Source: Flavobacterium tyrosinilyticum (lineage in GTDB: Bacteria > Bacteroidota > Bacteroidia > Flavobacteriales > Flavobacteriaceae). From it: 64,000 bases of DNA. The notes beneath the pieces were generated by a model that made no database searches, was not told the origin of the DNA, and saw only the letters and a list, made by a program, of their open reading frames with translations. This document shows, piece by piece, positions 40,560 to 48,774 of this stretch; positions within the stretch are counted from its first letter, which is position 1; every line of letters begins with the position of its first letter. Made by a program: the position numbers and the translations under genes. The stretch covers positions 1,116,001-1,180,000 of the forward strand of contig NZ_JAMOKG010000003.1 in the NCBI RefSeq assembly GCF_023656565.1, given 5' to 3'.

Positions 40560-40610
40560 TTTTTTTAAGGTTCTGAGGTTCTGAGTTACTAAGGTTCTAA
40601 GTTTTTTGTT
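40560..40610. repeat. CTTAGnA word repeat, reverse orientation
   Basis: AAGGTTCTGAGGTTCTGAG and ACTAAGGTTCTAAG lie immediately upstream of the DUF2141 ATG. Read on the gene's strand they are the CTTAGAACCTTAG words found before trpG and trpD. Confidence 0.55.
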
Positions 40611-40722
40611 GATGATTAAAACTCGGTTTATCAATTTATAATTCAAAAGTATATCGGTTTTCACTCTTTTAAAATTAAATGATACTGAGTTGTTGATTTT
40701 GGTTACTGAATTGTTTCTTTTT

Positions 40723-40807
40723 AAGTGACAAAGGTTCTGAGTAACAAAGTGACAAAGGTATCTCCCGTAAACTATTAATGCTTTGTTACTTTGTTACTTT
40801 GTCACTT
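40723..40807. repeat. Family J palindrome (AAGTGACAAAG)
   Basis: AAGTGACAAAG (40723-40733) pairs with CTTTGTCACTT (40797-40807), and AGTAACAAAG pairs with two CTTTGTTACT words. The same words form the inverted repeat that encloses the four-helix-bundle gene at 48271-48758. Confidence 0.7.
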
Positions 40808-40813
40808 TGCGGC

Positions 40814-42979
40814 TTATAAGTTTTTCAACTGATTCTCATTCTTATTCTGGCTAATCGTCCAGAAGAAACCTACGAAGAAGAATCTGTCTGCTGTTGGAAC
40901 CACGGCTTGTCTTTGATAGACTCCGCTTGGATCTGGATTTTTAGCATAATCGTATCCGAAAACATTTTGTGTTCCTAACACATTTGAAACCGAGAAATAA
41001 AGGATTTTTTGTGTCGTTAATAAATAAGCCCAGTTAAAACTCAAACTATTGTATGATTTTGTTTTTCCATTCATAAATTGCGTCTGATTCGGATCGTTGT
41101 ACGGACGTCCTGTACTGAAACTGTTTGTAAAACCAACTTGCGATTTCCAATCTGTAATGAAATATTTCGTCACAACAGATAAATTATGATTCGCAATAAA
41201 ACTTGGAGTTGCCATGTAAGGAAAGTTTTTATATTGTCTTTCTGAATCGATATAAGAGTAGGAAATCCAATATTCTAAGTTTTTGTACAAATTGCTATCT
41301 CTCCAAAAAATATCCAATCCTTTTGCATAACCCGATCCGTTGTTATTGAAAATAGAATTGTATTGAATATCTCTTGTATCATACTGCACCAAATTGCTAT
41401 AATCTTTGTAATAAGCCTCTGCTCTAAGGGTTTGCCCAGGTCTTGTAAACGTATAATTCAAAATATAATGACTTGCCTTCTCGCTTTCAAACTGATGGTA
41501 TTTAGAAAACTTAATATAATCTACAACTGGCGTCTGAGTAAAATCTCCGTAAGCAAAAGAAAACTGGCTACTTTTTGAAGCTTTATATCCTAATGAGGCT
41601 CTAGGCGCAATATGGTTTTCGTTTAGCAAACTGTTATTAGAAAATCTCAAACCTACTTTTAAAGCTAGTTTTTTAGAAAACATAACATCGCCTTCGGTAT
41701 ATGCTGCAAAAATGTTCGAATCGTAACCATTTGTAACATCAAGCGCAATATTATCGGCTACATTTTCATTGTATTTTGTAATGAAATAATCTGTTCCGAA
41801 AGACAATTTAAAATAGTTTGAAAATTTCTTGCTTAATTTCAATTTCAACTGAGCCGCATTTTCCTGACTATCAACTCCCGTGATATCATATTTAAGTTTG
41901 TTTTTGCTGTAACCGTAACTAACTCCAGAAGTAATCTGCCATCCTGTTCCGAAACTTCCTTTGTATGAAGAATTCAAATAGAAGTTGTTATTGTTCATAT
42001 CAGTTCGAATCGGGTTTTCGAAATTGACGTTTTTCTGATTTAAATCGAATTTTTCAGAATCGAATGAAGCATACAATTTAAAGATTCCACTTGTGAAGTT
42101 ATATCTGTAAACCGTTTCGCCTCCAAGTGATTGATACGGATTATTCCAATCTACATTTTGCGGAATCACAGCCTGATAAGGAGCCAAGTTGATATAAGCC
42201 ATATTTACGCTTAAAGAACTTTTTTTGAATTTCTGTGTATTTCCTAAACTCAAACCAACCGTCATTAATCCTATATCTGTTTTTTCATGATCTTCCTCGT
42301 CCTGAGTATTTAAAAGCAAAACACTTGATAAAGCTTCACCATATTCTGCAGAATAACCACCCGTAGAAAATGCGATTCCGCTAAACAAGAAAGGAGAAAA
42401 ACGGCTTCTTGTTGGTAAATTGTTCATTGTTGCACCGTAAGGCTGTGCTACACGAATTCCATCAACAAAAGTCTGAGTTTCGCTTGCCTCACCTCCACGT
42501 ACAAACAAACGTCCGTCTTCCCCAACTGACTGCGTTCCTGGCAAAGTCTGTAATGCCGCCACGATATTTCCGGCAGATCCAGCTGTTGTAACAATATCCA
42601 GAGGTTTTAAAACAGAAACTCTTGCCTTGTCTCCAGATTCTAAAGTTCCTGCTGTAATCACAACCGCATCTAGAGCATTAACATTTTCTCTTAATTTTAC
42701 CGTTTGGTCTTTATAATTGGCAACATCAATTTCTTGTTTGAAAGTTTCAAAAAGCAAAAAGCTAACAACTAAAAATTTGTTTCCTGTTTCTGTCGTTTCA
42801 AAAGAGAAATCTCCAGTTTCAGAACTTGTTGCTCCATCATAAGTTCCGTCAATATATATGTTTGCACCTGCAACTGGTTTTCCTTTTTGATCTACTACTT
42901 TTCCTGAAATTGTATTTTGAGCAAAAATTAATGCAGTAAAAAATAAAAAACTAAGGGTAAAAAATAATTTGGTTTTCAT
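40814..42979 (-). CDS. TonB-dependent outer-membrane receptor with carboxypeptidase-like N-terminal domain
   Basis: The 721-residue protein has a signal peptide (MKTKLFFTLSFLFFTALIFA), a CarboxypepD_reg-like domain (NTISGKVVDQKGKPVAGANI), a plug with DIVTTAGSAGNIVAALQTLP and GQLFVRGGEASE-like GRLFVRGGEASETQTFVDGI, and a beta-barrel ending in an aromatic strand. It imports a ligand (metal chelate, sugar or peptide) using TonB energy; the ligand is not evident. It is the first gene of an operon with DUF2141, a TPR-like protein and a LytS/LytTR system. A -7 element is at 43003-43010 on the minus strand. Confidence 0.94.
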   Translation of the reverse strand: MKTKLFFTLSFLFFTALIFAQNTISGKVVDQKGKPVAGANIYIDGTYDGATSSETGDFSFETTETGNKFLVVSFLLFETFKQEIDVANYKDQTVKLRENVNALDAVVITAGTLESGDKARVSVLKPLDIVTTAGSAGNIVAALQTLPGTQSVGEDGRLFVRGGEASETQTFVDGIRVAQPYGATMNNLPTRSRFSPFLFSGIAFSTGGYSAEYGEALSSVLLLNTQDEEDHEKTDIGLMTVGLSLGNTQKFKKSSLSVNMAYINLAPYQAVIPQNVDWNNPYQSLGGETVYRYNFTSGIFKLYASFDSEKFDLNQKNVNFENPIRTDMNNNNFYLNSSYKGSFGTGWQITSGVSYGYSKNKLKYDITGVDSQENAAQLKLKLSKKFSNYFKLSFGTDYFITKYNENVADNIALDVTNGYDSNIFAAYTEGDVMFSKKLALKVGLRFSNNSLLNENHIAPRASLGYKASKSSQFSFAYGDFTQTPVVDYIKFSKYHQFESEKASHYILNYTFTRPGQTLRAEAYYKDYSNLVQYDTRDIQYNSIFNNNGSGYAKGLDIFWRDSNLYKNLEYWISYSYIDSERQYKNFPYMATPSFIANHNLSVVTKYFITDWKSQVGFTNSFSTGRPYNDPNQTQFMNGKTKSYNSLSFNWAYLLTTQKILYFSVSNVLGTQNVFGYDYAKNPDPSGVYQRQAVVPTADRFFFVGFFWTISQNKNENQLKNL

Positions 42980-43122
42980 GTCATCTTTGGTTTTTGATGA
43001 AGCAAATGTATTTTAACAATTCATGTTAAAAAATATATAATAACCCAATTGTAGATTTTCGAGGATGAGTTGTAAAATACTAATTTGTATCTTAGCTAAC
43101 GTGTTTCTAAAAACTATTAACT

Positions 43123-43581
43123 ATGTCAGAAAGTAAAAGAGTTTCTAATTTGTATCAATCCATTTATAATGGAAATCCGTGGCTTGAAGTGACCTTGGCA
43201 GATACTTTAAAAGATGTAACTGCAGCTCAGGCTTATAAAAAAATCAATCCTAACTTAAACACGATTTGGGAAATTGTCAATCACCTAATACAATGGAGAA
43301 GAAACATATTAAAGCGTGTTCAAGGAGAAATAATTACAACTCCCGATCATAATTATTTTGTGCCTATTTTAGATTCATCTGAACCCGCTTGGGAGCAGTC
43401 ACTGCAAAGTCTGGCAAAATCTCAGGAATTATGGAGTGCTTGTCTGAGTGATTTTAATGATGAGGATTTCGAGAAAATAGATCTAAACAATAATCATAAT
43501 TTTTATGAAGATATTCACGGAATCATTCAGCATGATGTTTATCATTTGGGACAGATTGTTATTTTGAAGAAATTGCTTTAA
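43123..43581 (+). CDS. DinB-family protein
   Basis: The 152-residue protein is a DinB-like four-helix bundle with the metal-binding histidines in WEIVNHLIQWRRNILKRVQG (first His near 52) and a C-terminal HGIIQHDVYHLGQIVILKKL (two His near 136 and 140). DinB proteins bind a divalent metal; many are thiol-S-transferase-like enzymes of unknown substrate. It is cytoplasmic and stands alone. TATCTTAG-like sequence lies upstream, but no clean -7 element. Confidence 0.88.
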   Translation: MSESKRVSNLYQSIYNGNPWLEVTLADTLKDVTAAQAYKKINPNLNTIWEIVNHLIQWRRNILKRVQGEIITTPDHNYFVPILDSSEPAWEQSLQSLAKSQELWSACLSDFNDEDFEKIDLNNNHNFYEDIHGIIQHDVYHLGQIVILKKLL

Positions 43582-43589
43582 TTTAATTC

Positions 43590-43722
43590 TAACACATAGA
43601 AAAATAGGTTTTTGGAACTCAAAAAGAATATTTAAAAATCTAGATTTAACACATAGTTCTATGTGGAAATCTAAAAATGAAATGCCTTTACCACGTTTTA
43701 AAAGCTATGCTTCTATGTGTTA
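43590..43722. repeat. Family I palindrome (AACACATAGAA), copy 1
   Basis: TAACACATAGAA (43590-43601) pairs with TTCTATGTGTTA (43711-43722), with an inner palindrome ACATAGTTCTATGT (43651-43664) at the centre. A second copy with the same layout is at 53950-54081. Confidence 0.75.
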
Positions 43723-43740
43723 AAATAAAAAATCATTGAT

Positions 43741-44196
43741 ATGAAAAAGATACTTTTTGTCGTCGCATTTTTGGTTTTTAATGCAATCGGCTTTTCGCAA
43801 ACCGAAGTGAAATATGATGAAAACCTCGCAAAATCTCTCCATGCCGACGAATACGGAATGAAGAAATATGTTTTTTGTCTTTTAAAATCTGGAAGCAATA
43901 CAACCGCTTCTAAGGAAGAAACCAAAAAACTTTTTGAAGGTCACATGGAAAACATTGGTAAATTAGCCAAAGAAGGAAAACTAGTTGTTGCAGGACCATT
44001 CATGAAAAATGACAGAAATTATCGTGGTATTTACATCTTTAATGTAGAAACCATAGAAGAAGCCAAAGCTCTTGTTGCCACTGATCCGGCCATAAAGGCC
44101 AATTTACTCGAAGCCGAATTAACGCCTTGGTACTGCACCGCAGCTTTGCAAGAAACTGTAAAAATACACGATAAAATTGCCAAGACGAAAATGTAA
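43741..44196 (+). CDS. Secreted YciI-like protein
   Basis: The 151-residue protein has a signal peptide (MKKILFVVAFLVFNAIGFSQ) and a YciI-like ferredoxin-fold domain: KYVFCLLKSGSNTTASKEET, HMENIGKLAKEGKLVVAGPF, RGIYIFNVETIEEAKALVAT and DPAIKANLLEAELTPWYCT. Cytoplasmic YciI proteins have a His-Asp active site. Here HMENIG could supply the His, but the catalytic pair is not certain. Its export is unusual for the fold. It is 3 bp before an acetyltransferase gene. Confidence 0.85.
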   Translation: MKKILFVVAFLVFNAIGFSQTEVKYDENLAKSLHADEYGMKKYVFCLLKSGSNTTASKEETKKLFEGHMENIGKLAKEGKLVVAGPFMKNDRNYRGIYIFNVETIEEAKALVATDPAIKANLLEAELTPWYCTAALQETVKIHDKIAKTKM

Positions 44197-44199
44197 AAT

Positions 44200-44775
44200 A
44201 TGAAAACAGAAAAAGAAAAAATGATCTCTGGCGAATATTACAACGCCTTTGATCCAGAATTGGTAAAAGGACGCCGAAATGCTAAAAACCTCTTACATAC
44301 TTTAAACGTAAAAGAATACCGAGTCACTAAAAAAGCAAAAGAGATTTTAAAAGAACTTATTCCAAATGCTGGAGCTGGTTTATATATTGAACCGCCTTTT
44401 CATTGTGATTACGGTTATAATATTTTCGCTGGCGAAAATGTTTATTTTAATGTGAATTGTGTCGTTCTAGACTGCGCACCGGTAAACATTGGTTCGAATG
44501 TATTTATTGCGCCAAATGTTCAAATTTATACTGCTTCACATCCGCTTGACGCTGAACTAAGAAAAACACTAGAAAATGCTTATCCAGTTACAATTGGAGA
44601 CGATTGCTGGATTGGCGGAAATTCTGTTATTTGCCCAGGCGTAACAATAGGAAAAGGCTGTGTTATTGGCGCTGGATCTGTTGTCACAAAAGATATTCCA
44701 GACAACTCATTAGCCGTTGGAAATCCTGCAAAAGTCATTCGAAAATTAAATCAAGAACCTGAATCAAAAAAATAA
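44200..44775 (+). CDS. Maltose/galactoside O-acetyltransferase-like enzyme
   Basis: The 191-residue protein begins EKEKMISGEYYNAFDPELVK, the maltose-acetyltransferase cap. A left-handed beta-helix of hexapeptide repeats follows (IGSNVFIAPNVQIYT, VTIGDDCWIGGNSVICPGVT, IGKGCVIGAGSVVTKDIPDN). The catalytic His lies in YTASHPLDAELR. It transfers acetyl from acetyl-CoA to a sugar hydroxyl; the sugar is unknown. It is part of a tight three-gene group with the YciI-like and VOC genes, with 3-bp and overlapping junctions. Confidence 0.93.
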   Translation: MKTEKEKMISGEYYNAFDPELVKGRRNAKNLLHTLNVKEYRVTKKAKEILKELIPNAGAGLYIEPPFHCDYGYNIFAGENVYFNVNCVVLDCAPVNIGSNVFIAPNVQIYTASHPLDAELRKTLENAYPVTIGDDCWIGGNSVICPGVTIGKGCVIGAGSVVTKDIPDNSLAVGNPAKVIRKLNQEPESKK

Positions 44776-45164
44776 TGCTTACCCTTAATAAAGTTCATCA
44801 TATTGCCATTTTATGTTCCGATTACGAAAAATCGAAACACTTCTATACCCAGATTTTAGGCTTAACGATAATTAGAGAAATCTATCGCGAAGAACGCCAG
44901 TCTTATAAATTAGATTTGGCTTTGAATGGCTCCTATGCCATCGAATTATTCTCCTTTCCAAATCCGCCGCAAAGACCTTCAAGACCAGAAGCTGTTGGTT
45001 TGCGCCATTTGGCTTTTGAAGTTATTAATTTAGAAGAAACTATTGCTTTTTTAACTTCAAAAAACATAGAATCAGAACCAATCAGAATTGATGAAACGAC
45101 CGAAAAACGCTTTACTTTTATTGCAGATCCAGATTTATTGCCGATTGAGTTTTATGAGCGTTAG
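44775..45164 (+). CDS. VOC-family metalloenzyme, SMU1112c/YaeR-like
   Basis: The 129-residue protein has two vicinal-oxygen-chelate modules. KVHHIAILCSDYEKSKHFYT gives the first metal His, AIELFSFPNPP gives Glu, GLRHLAFEVINLEETIAFL gives the second His, and the C-terminal LLPIEFYER gives Glu. Length and motifs fit the YaeR/SMU1112c group, relatives of glyoxalase I with unknown substrates. Its ATG overlaps the stop of the acetyltransferase gene by one base. Confidence 0.9.
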   Translation: MLTLNKVHHIAILCSDYEKSKHFYTQILGLTIIREIYREERQSYKLDLALNGSYAIELFSFPNPPQRPSRPEAVGLRHLAFEVINLEETIAFLTSKNIESEPIRIDETTEKRFTFIADPDLLPIEFYER

Positions 45165-45168
45165 GCTT

Positions 45169-45400
45169 TTTTGCCACGAAGGCGCTAAGTTTTTTTTGCC
45201 ACGAAGTCGCTAAGGCACAAAGTTTTTTTCTCATTTTTGTCATTTCGACGAAGGAGAAATCACACTAGAAACTCCGTAAAGCATGTCGCCAATCTTTGTC
45301 GAATCCCGAGTGTGATTTCTCCTTCGTCGAAATGACAAACTGCGTTTCTAATCGTTGCTTTAAATAAAAAACTTTGCGTCTTAATGCCTTTGTGGCAAAA
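45169..45400. repeat. GCCACGAAGGC palindrome interrupted by a family D element
   Basis: TTTTGCCACGAAGGC (45169-45183) pairs with GCCTTTGTGGCAAAA (45386-45400). A second GCCACGAAGTCGCTAAGG word follows the left arm. The loop holds a complete family D element (45236-45339), as if D had inserted into this palindrome. Confidence 0.75.
45236..45339. repeat. Family D 105-bp hairpin element, copy 3 (inverted)
   Basis: Perfect 31-bp arms (45236-45266 and 45309-45339, TTTGTCATTTCGACGAAGGA) enclose a loop containing CATGTCGCCAATCTTT, the reverse complement of the conserved loop of copies 1 and 2. Confidence 0.88.
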
Positions 45401-45529
45401 TCAATATCGAAAGAATTTTCCTGTTTATGTCCATTTTAACACACTAAAATGAACATTTTCTAGAAAAAACCGAATTTGATGCTTAATTTTGTAATCCGCA
45501 GAAAAAAATGCGGAATTCTCAAACTTATA

Positions 45530-46813
45530 ATGATGAACAAAACGGCGCAAATCAAAAAAAATCATCAATTAATCAAATTCCGAAAATTAGTTATTGTTTC
45601 TATTTTAATTGGCTTTCTTTCTGCCTTTCTCGGAATTTCACTAAAAAAAATAACGGAATATTACGAAGAGATCTTCTTTCGTGAAGTTTCAGTTCACCCA
45701 GTATTTTACATCATATTTCCAGTTTTCGGACTATCGGTAATTTATTTCTTAAGACAATATCTTTTTAAGAAAAAAGAAAATAAAGGAATCAAAGAAGTTT
45801 TTGAAAGTACAGCATCAAAATCTAAAAATCTTCCTTCTTATAAAATTCCATCACATTTCATAAACGGATTATTAACGGTTATTTTTGGAGGTTCAACAGG
45901 AATCGAAGTTTCTACTGTTGTTGCTACAGCAACTATTGGATCTGTTGCTCATGAAAAAGAAAATGTTTTCCGTCAATACAAAACCGAATTAATCTGCGCG
46001 GGAGTTGCCGCGGGTGTTACAGCACTTTTCAGCAGTCCGATTGCGGGAGTTTTATTTGCTTTCGAAGTAATTTCAAGAAAAGTAACTCGTGCATTTGTGA
46101 TTTCGAATTTAATTGCCGTTTCTATTGCATTTGGTTTATTAACCATTTTAAAAGAAGAACCTTTATTTGCAGTTTCAATCGTAACTTGGAATTTAAAAGC
46201 GATTCCGTACTTCATTCTTTTAGGAATTTTAGCTGGAATGAATTCGGTTTATCTAACTCGCTGCGTTTTATTCTTTAAATCACAATTTGGTAAAATCGAC
46301 ACACATTATTACAAAATTATTTTAGGTTCAGCAGTTTTAAGTCTTTCCTTATTCTTTTTTCCTCAATTGTACGGAGAAGGTTATCACGCCATTAAAGGAA
46401 TTTTTGGAAATGCGCCTCAAACTCAATTAACTATAACTTTAGCTTTAACATTTATTGGAATTTTAATCCTAAAACCAATTGTTACTTCTATAACATTGGC
46501 TTCTGGAGGTGACGGAGGTGTTTTTGCTCCAAGTTTATTTATCGGAGCATTTTTAGGATTACTATTGGCTTCGATCTTAAACAGCTTTTTCCATGTAAAT
46601 GTAATTCCAGTTAACTTTATGATTATCGGAATGGCTGCGGTTCTTAGCGCAAGTATTCACGCGCCTTTTACAGCGATATTCTTGGTTTGCGGTTTAACAA
46701 ACGATTATACTTTGTTTTTCCCAATTCTTGTAGTTTGTTTAATTTCAAAATACACTGCAAAAACAATTTATCCGTATACAGTATACAGTTATTCTCCAAG
46801 CTTAGTTAAATAA
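45530..46813 (+). CDS. ClC-family chloride channel or antiporter
   Basis: I chose the ATG at 45530 (with another at 45533), because a -7 element TAATTTTG lies at 45484-45491, inside the longer frame that opens at 45476. The protein of about 427 residues has the ClC selectivity regions: FGGSTGIEVSTVVATATIGS with the gating-type Glu, LFSSPIAGVLFAFEV, and SGGDGGVFAPSLFIGAFLGL, then IGMAAVLSASIHAPFTAIFL. There is no C-terminal CBS pair. It moves chloride or fluoride-like anions, probably coupled to protons. An HPP gene follows 87 bp later. Confidence 0.93.
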   Translation: MMNKTAQIKKNHQLIKFRKLVIVSILIGFLSAFLGISLKKITEYYEEIFFREVSVHPVFYIIFPVFGLSVIYFLRQYLFKKKENKGIKEVFESTASKSKNLPSYKIPSHFINGLLTVIFGGSTGIEVSTVVATATIGSVAHEKENVFRQYKTELICAGVAAGVTALFSSPIAGVLFAFEVISRKVTRAFVISNLIAVSIAFGLLTILKEEPLFAVSIVTWNLKAIPYFILLGILAGMNSVYLTRCVLFFKSQFGKIDTHYYKIILGSAVLSLSLFFFPQLYGEGYHAIKGIFGNAPQTQLTITLALTFIGILILKPIVTSITLASGGDGGVFAPSLFIGAFLGLLLASILNSFFHVNVIPVNFMIIGMAAVLSASIHAPFTAIFLVCGLTNDYTLFFPILVVCLISKYTAKTIYPYTVYSYSPSLVK

Positions 46814-46900
46814 TTTACAGGCTAATAATAATCTGGAGATTAAAAAAACATACAGCAAAGTATATTTAAAAGCATAACGAATAAAATATAATACCACATA

Positions 46901-47500
46901 ATGCCAACTGAAAAAATAAAAAGAAGCTATCGTAAAACACGTTACATCCTTTACAAAGAAACTTTAATCGATTATAAGGAACACTTTTGGTCATTTTTAG
47001 GTTCTTTTGTCGGAATCGGAATTTTAGCTTATGTACAATCCATACATTTTTCTGGGCCTGATGCCGTTTATTTAATTGGTTCTTTTGGAGCTTCGAGTGT
47101 TTTGGTTTACGGAATTATTCAGAGTCCGTTCTCTCAGCCTCGAAATTTAGTTGGTGGACATGTACTTTCTGCTCTTGTAGGCGTTACAGTCAACAAATTA
47201 GTTCCAGACATTATGTGGATTGCAGCACCTTTAGCAGTTTCGATTGCCATTATTTTAATGCAGATTACCAAAACGCTTCACCCGCCTGGAGGAGCAACAG
47301 CTTTAATTGCAGTTATCGGAACAGAAAAAGTAAAAGCCTTAGGTTATATATATGTACTTTCTCCCGTTTTTACAGGAGTTATGATATTGCTTTTCACGGC
47401 TTTGATTTTTAATAATATGACTTCAAGCAGAAGTTATCCAAGCCACAGCACTTATCACAAACATTATCATAAAATTAGAAAAAGACTGGCGAGAAAATAG
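46901..47500 (+). CDS. HPP-family membrane protein
   Basis: The 199-residue protein has four membrane segments and the HPP signature TLHPPGGATALIAVIG, plus GSFGASSVLVYGIIQSPFSQ and PRNLVGGHVLSALVG. Some HPP proteins transport nitrite in plants and cyanobacteria, but the substrate here is unknown. There is a basic cytoplasmic tail rich in His (SHSTYHKHYHKIRKRL). It follows a ClC channel gene; a shared role in anion homeostasis is plausible but not shown. Confidence 0.92.
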   Translation: MPTEKIKRSYRKTRYILYKETLIDYKEHFWSFLGSFVGIGILAYVQSIHFSGPDAVYLIGSFGASSVLVYGIIQSPFSQPRNLVGGHVLSALVGVTVNKLVPDIMWIAAPLAVSIAIILMQITKTLHPPGGATALIAVIGTEKVKALGYIYVLSPVFTGVMILLFTALIFNNMTSSRSYPSHSTYHKHYHKIRKRLARK

Positions 47501-47513
47501 TTTTTGTTTTCTT

Positions 47514-47591
47514 CCTGCAAGGTTTTCAAAACCTTGTAGGTATAACTTTAAATAGAATTACAAACCTACAAGGTTTTAAAAACCTTGCAGG
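47514..47591. repeat. Family H double hairpin
   Basis: Two 27-bp near-palindromes (47514-47540 and 47565-47591) of type CCTGCAAGGTTTTCAAAACC stand in opposite orientation to each other. The whole block is itself an inverted repeat. A single copy precedes trpA at 25753-25779. Confidence 0.8.
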
Positions 47592-47713
47592 ATTACCAAA
47601 CTGAATAAACTCCAGCAATTCAAAAGATTAAAATCTTTTCAACAAATCGTAATTCATAATTCGTATTTCGTTTTTTATATTTTACCTTTGACCTCTCAAT
47701 AAAAACAAAGATT

Positions 47714-48256
47714 ATGGTTTATAAATTTAGAGTTATTCTAGACGCCGAAGAAGATATTTTTAGAGACATTGCTATTCTTGAGGAAGATACTCTTGAGGAT
47801 TTACACAATGCAATCTTCAACTCTTTTGGCTTTGACGGATCAGAAGTGGCTTCATTTTATACTTGTGATGATACTTGGAATCAAGAAGATGAAATTCCGC
47901 TTTTCGATACAGGAGATGTTCCTGGCGAAATAAGAACCATGAACGATTATCCGTTATCTAGTATTTTAGATAAAGAAAATACTAAAATTATCTACGTTTA
48001 TGACTTCATCAGTATGTGGACTTTCTTAGTTGAATTGGCTGCCGTTGAAGATGAACAAGTTGGAGTCACTTACCCAGAAACTTTATTCTCTCACGGTGAA
48101 ATGCCAGCAGACGCTATCGAAAAAAACTTTGAAGCCGATGACATGCATGATGATATCTACGGAGAATTTGAAGACGACCTAGACGAAGACGATCTTGACA
48201 TGTTCGAAGGAGATGACAGCTTCGAAGATTATGGATTTGAGGAGAATTGGAATTAA
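47714..48256 (+). CDS. Plasmid pRiA4b ORF-3-like protein
   Basis: The 180-residue protein matches the pRiA4b ORF-3 family: VYKFRVILDAEEDIFRDIAI, then TLEDLHNAIFNSFGFDGSEV, FYTCDDTWNQEDEIPL and IYVYDFISMWTFLVELAAVE. The C-terminus is extremely acidic (DDLDEDDLDMFEGDDSFEDY). The family is widespread on chromosomes, plasmids and elements; no activity is established. A -7 element TACCTTTG is at 47683-47690. Confidence 0.88.
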   Translation: MVYKFRVILDAEEDIFRDIAILEEDTLEDLHNAIFNSFGFDGSEVASFYTCDDTWNQEDEIPLFDTGDVPGEIRTMNDYPLSSILDKENTKIIYVYDFISMWTFLVELAAVEDEQVGVTYPETLFSHGEMPADAIEKNFEADDMHDDIYGEFEDDLDEDDLDMFEGDDSFEDYGFEENWN

Positions 48257-48270
48257 GTTTTCAGGCTCAA

Positions 48271-48758
48271 AGTTACATAGTGACAAAGAAACAAAGGTTT
48301 TCTCTCAGGGTTAAATATTTTAATTCGTAAGTTTTTTCTTATTTTTATATTTACTTTTTAAATATGAACTATGAAAACTTTTAGAGACCTTTTAATTTGG
48401 CAAAAATCTATGAATCTGGTAACTGAAATTTACCAACTAACAAATTCATTCCCGAAAGAAGAAATTTATGGACTATCTTCACAAATTAGAAGATGTTCAG
48501 TATCAATACCGAGTAATATTGCCGAAGGATATGGCAGAAATGGAAAGACTGAATTGCTAAGATTCTTAAATATTTCTATTTCATCTTTATTTGAAATGCA
48601 AACTCAGCTTGAAATTTCATTCAATCTAAAATATATAACCGAGTACCAATTCAGTAAAACAAACGGAGAAAGCAGAGAATTGGAGCGAATGTTAAGCGCT
48701 TTTATAAAAAAATTAAAAGCTAGCAAATAAAACTTTGTCTCTTTGTCACTATGTTACT
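48271..48758. repeat. Inverted repeat enclosing the four-helix-bundle gene
   Basis: The left arm AGTTACATAGTGACAAAGAA plus ACAAAG (48271-48296) and the right arm (48733-48758) are complementary at 24 of 26 positions. The right arm starts 2 bp after the gene's stop. The AAGTGACAAAG and AGTAACAAAG words also build the gene-free palindrome at 40723-40807, so this looks like a family J palindrome with a gene in its loop. Confidence 0.8.
48371..48730 (+). CDS. Four-helix-bundle protein (23S rRNA intervening-sequence protein family)
   Basis: The 119-residue protein has the family signatures FRDLLIWQKSMNLVTEIYQL, SFPKEEIYGLSSQIRRCSVS and IPSNIAEGYGRN, and a C-terminal helix ESRELERMLSAFIKKLKASK. 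The family was first seen inside intervening sequences of bacterial 23S rRNA genes, where an ORF lies in the loop of a long stem. It is also related to the Avd protein of diversity-generating retroelements. Function is unproven; a basic surface that binds nucleic acid is expected. Here it lies in the loop of a palindromic repeat, away from rRNA. Confidence 0.92.
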   Translation: MKTFRDLLIWQKSMNLVTEIYQLTNSFPKEEIYGLSSQIRRCSVSIPSNIAEGYGRNGKTELLRFLNISISSLFEMQTQLEISFNLKYITEYQFSKTNGESRELERMLSAFIKKLKASK

Positions 48759-48774
48759 TCAAACCTAAAAATAA

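Noticed and set aside
40551..40664. N-terminal extension of the DUF2141 protein
   Set aside because: The extension covers repeat words and would hide a normal signal peptide that begins at the ATG at 40550.
47714..48256. Transposon remnant because of the pRiA4b ORF-3 name
   Set aside because: The family is common on chromosomes; no terminal repeats or transposase accompany it here.
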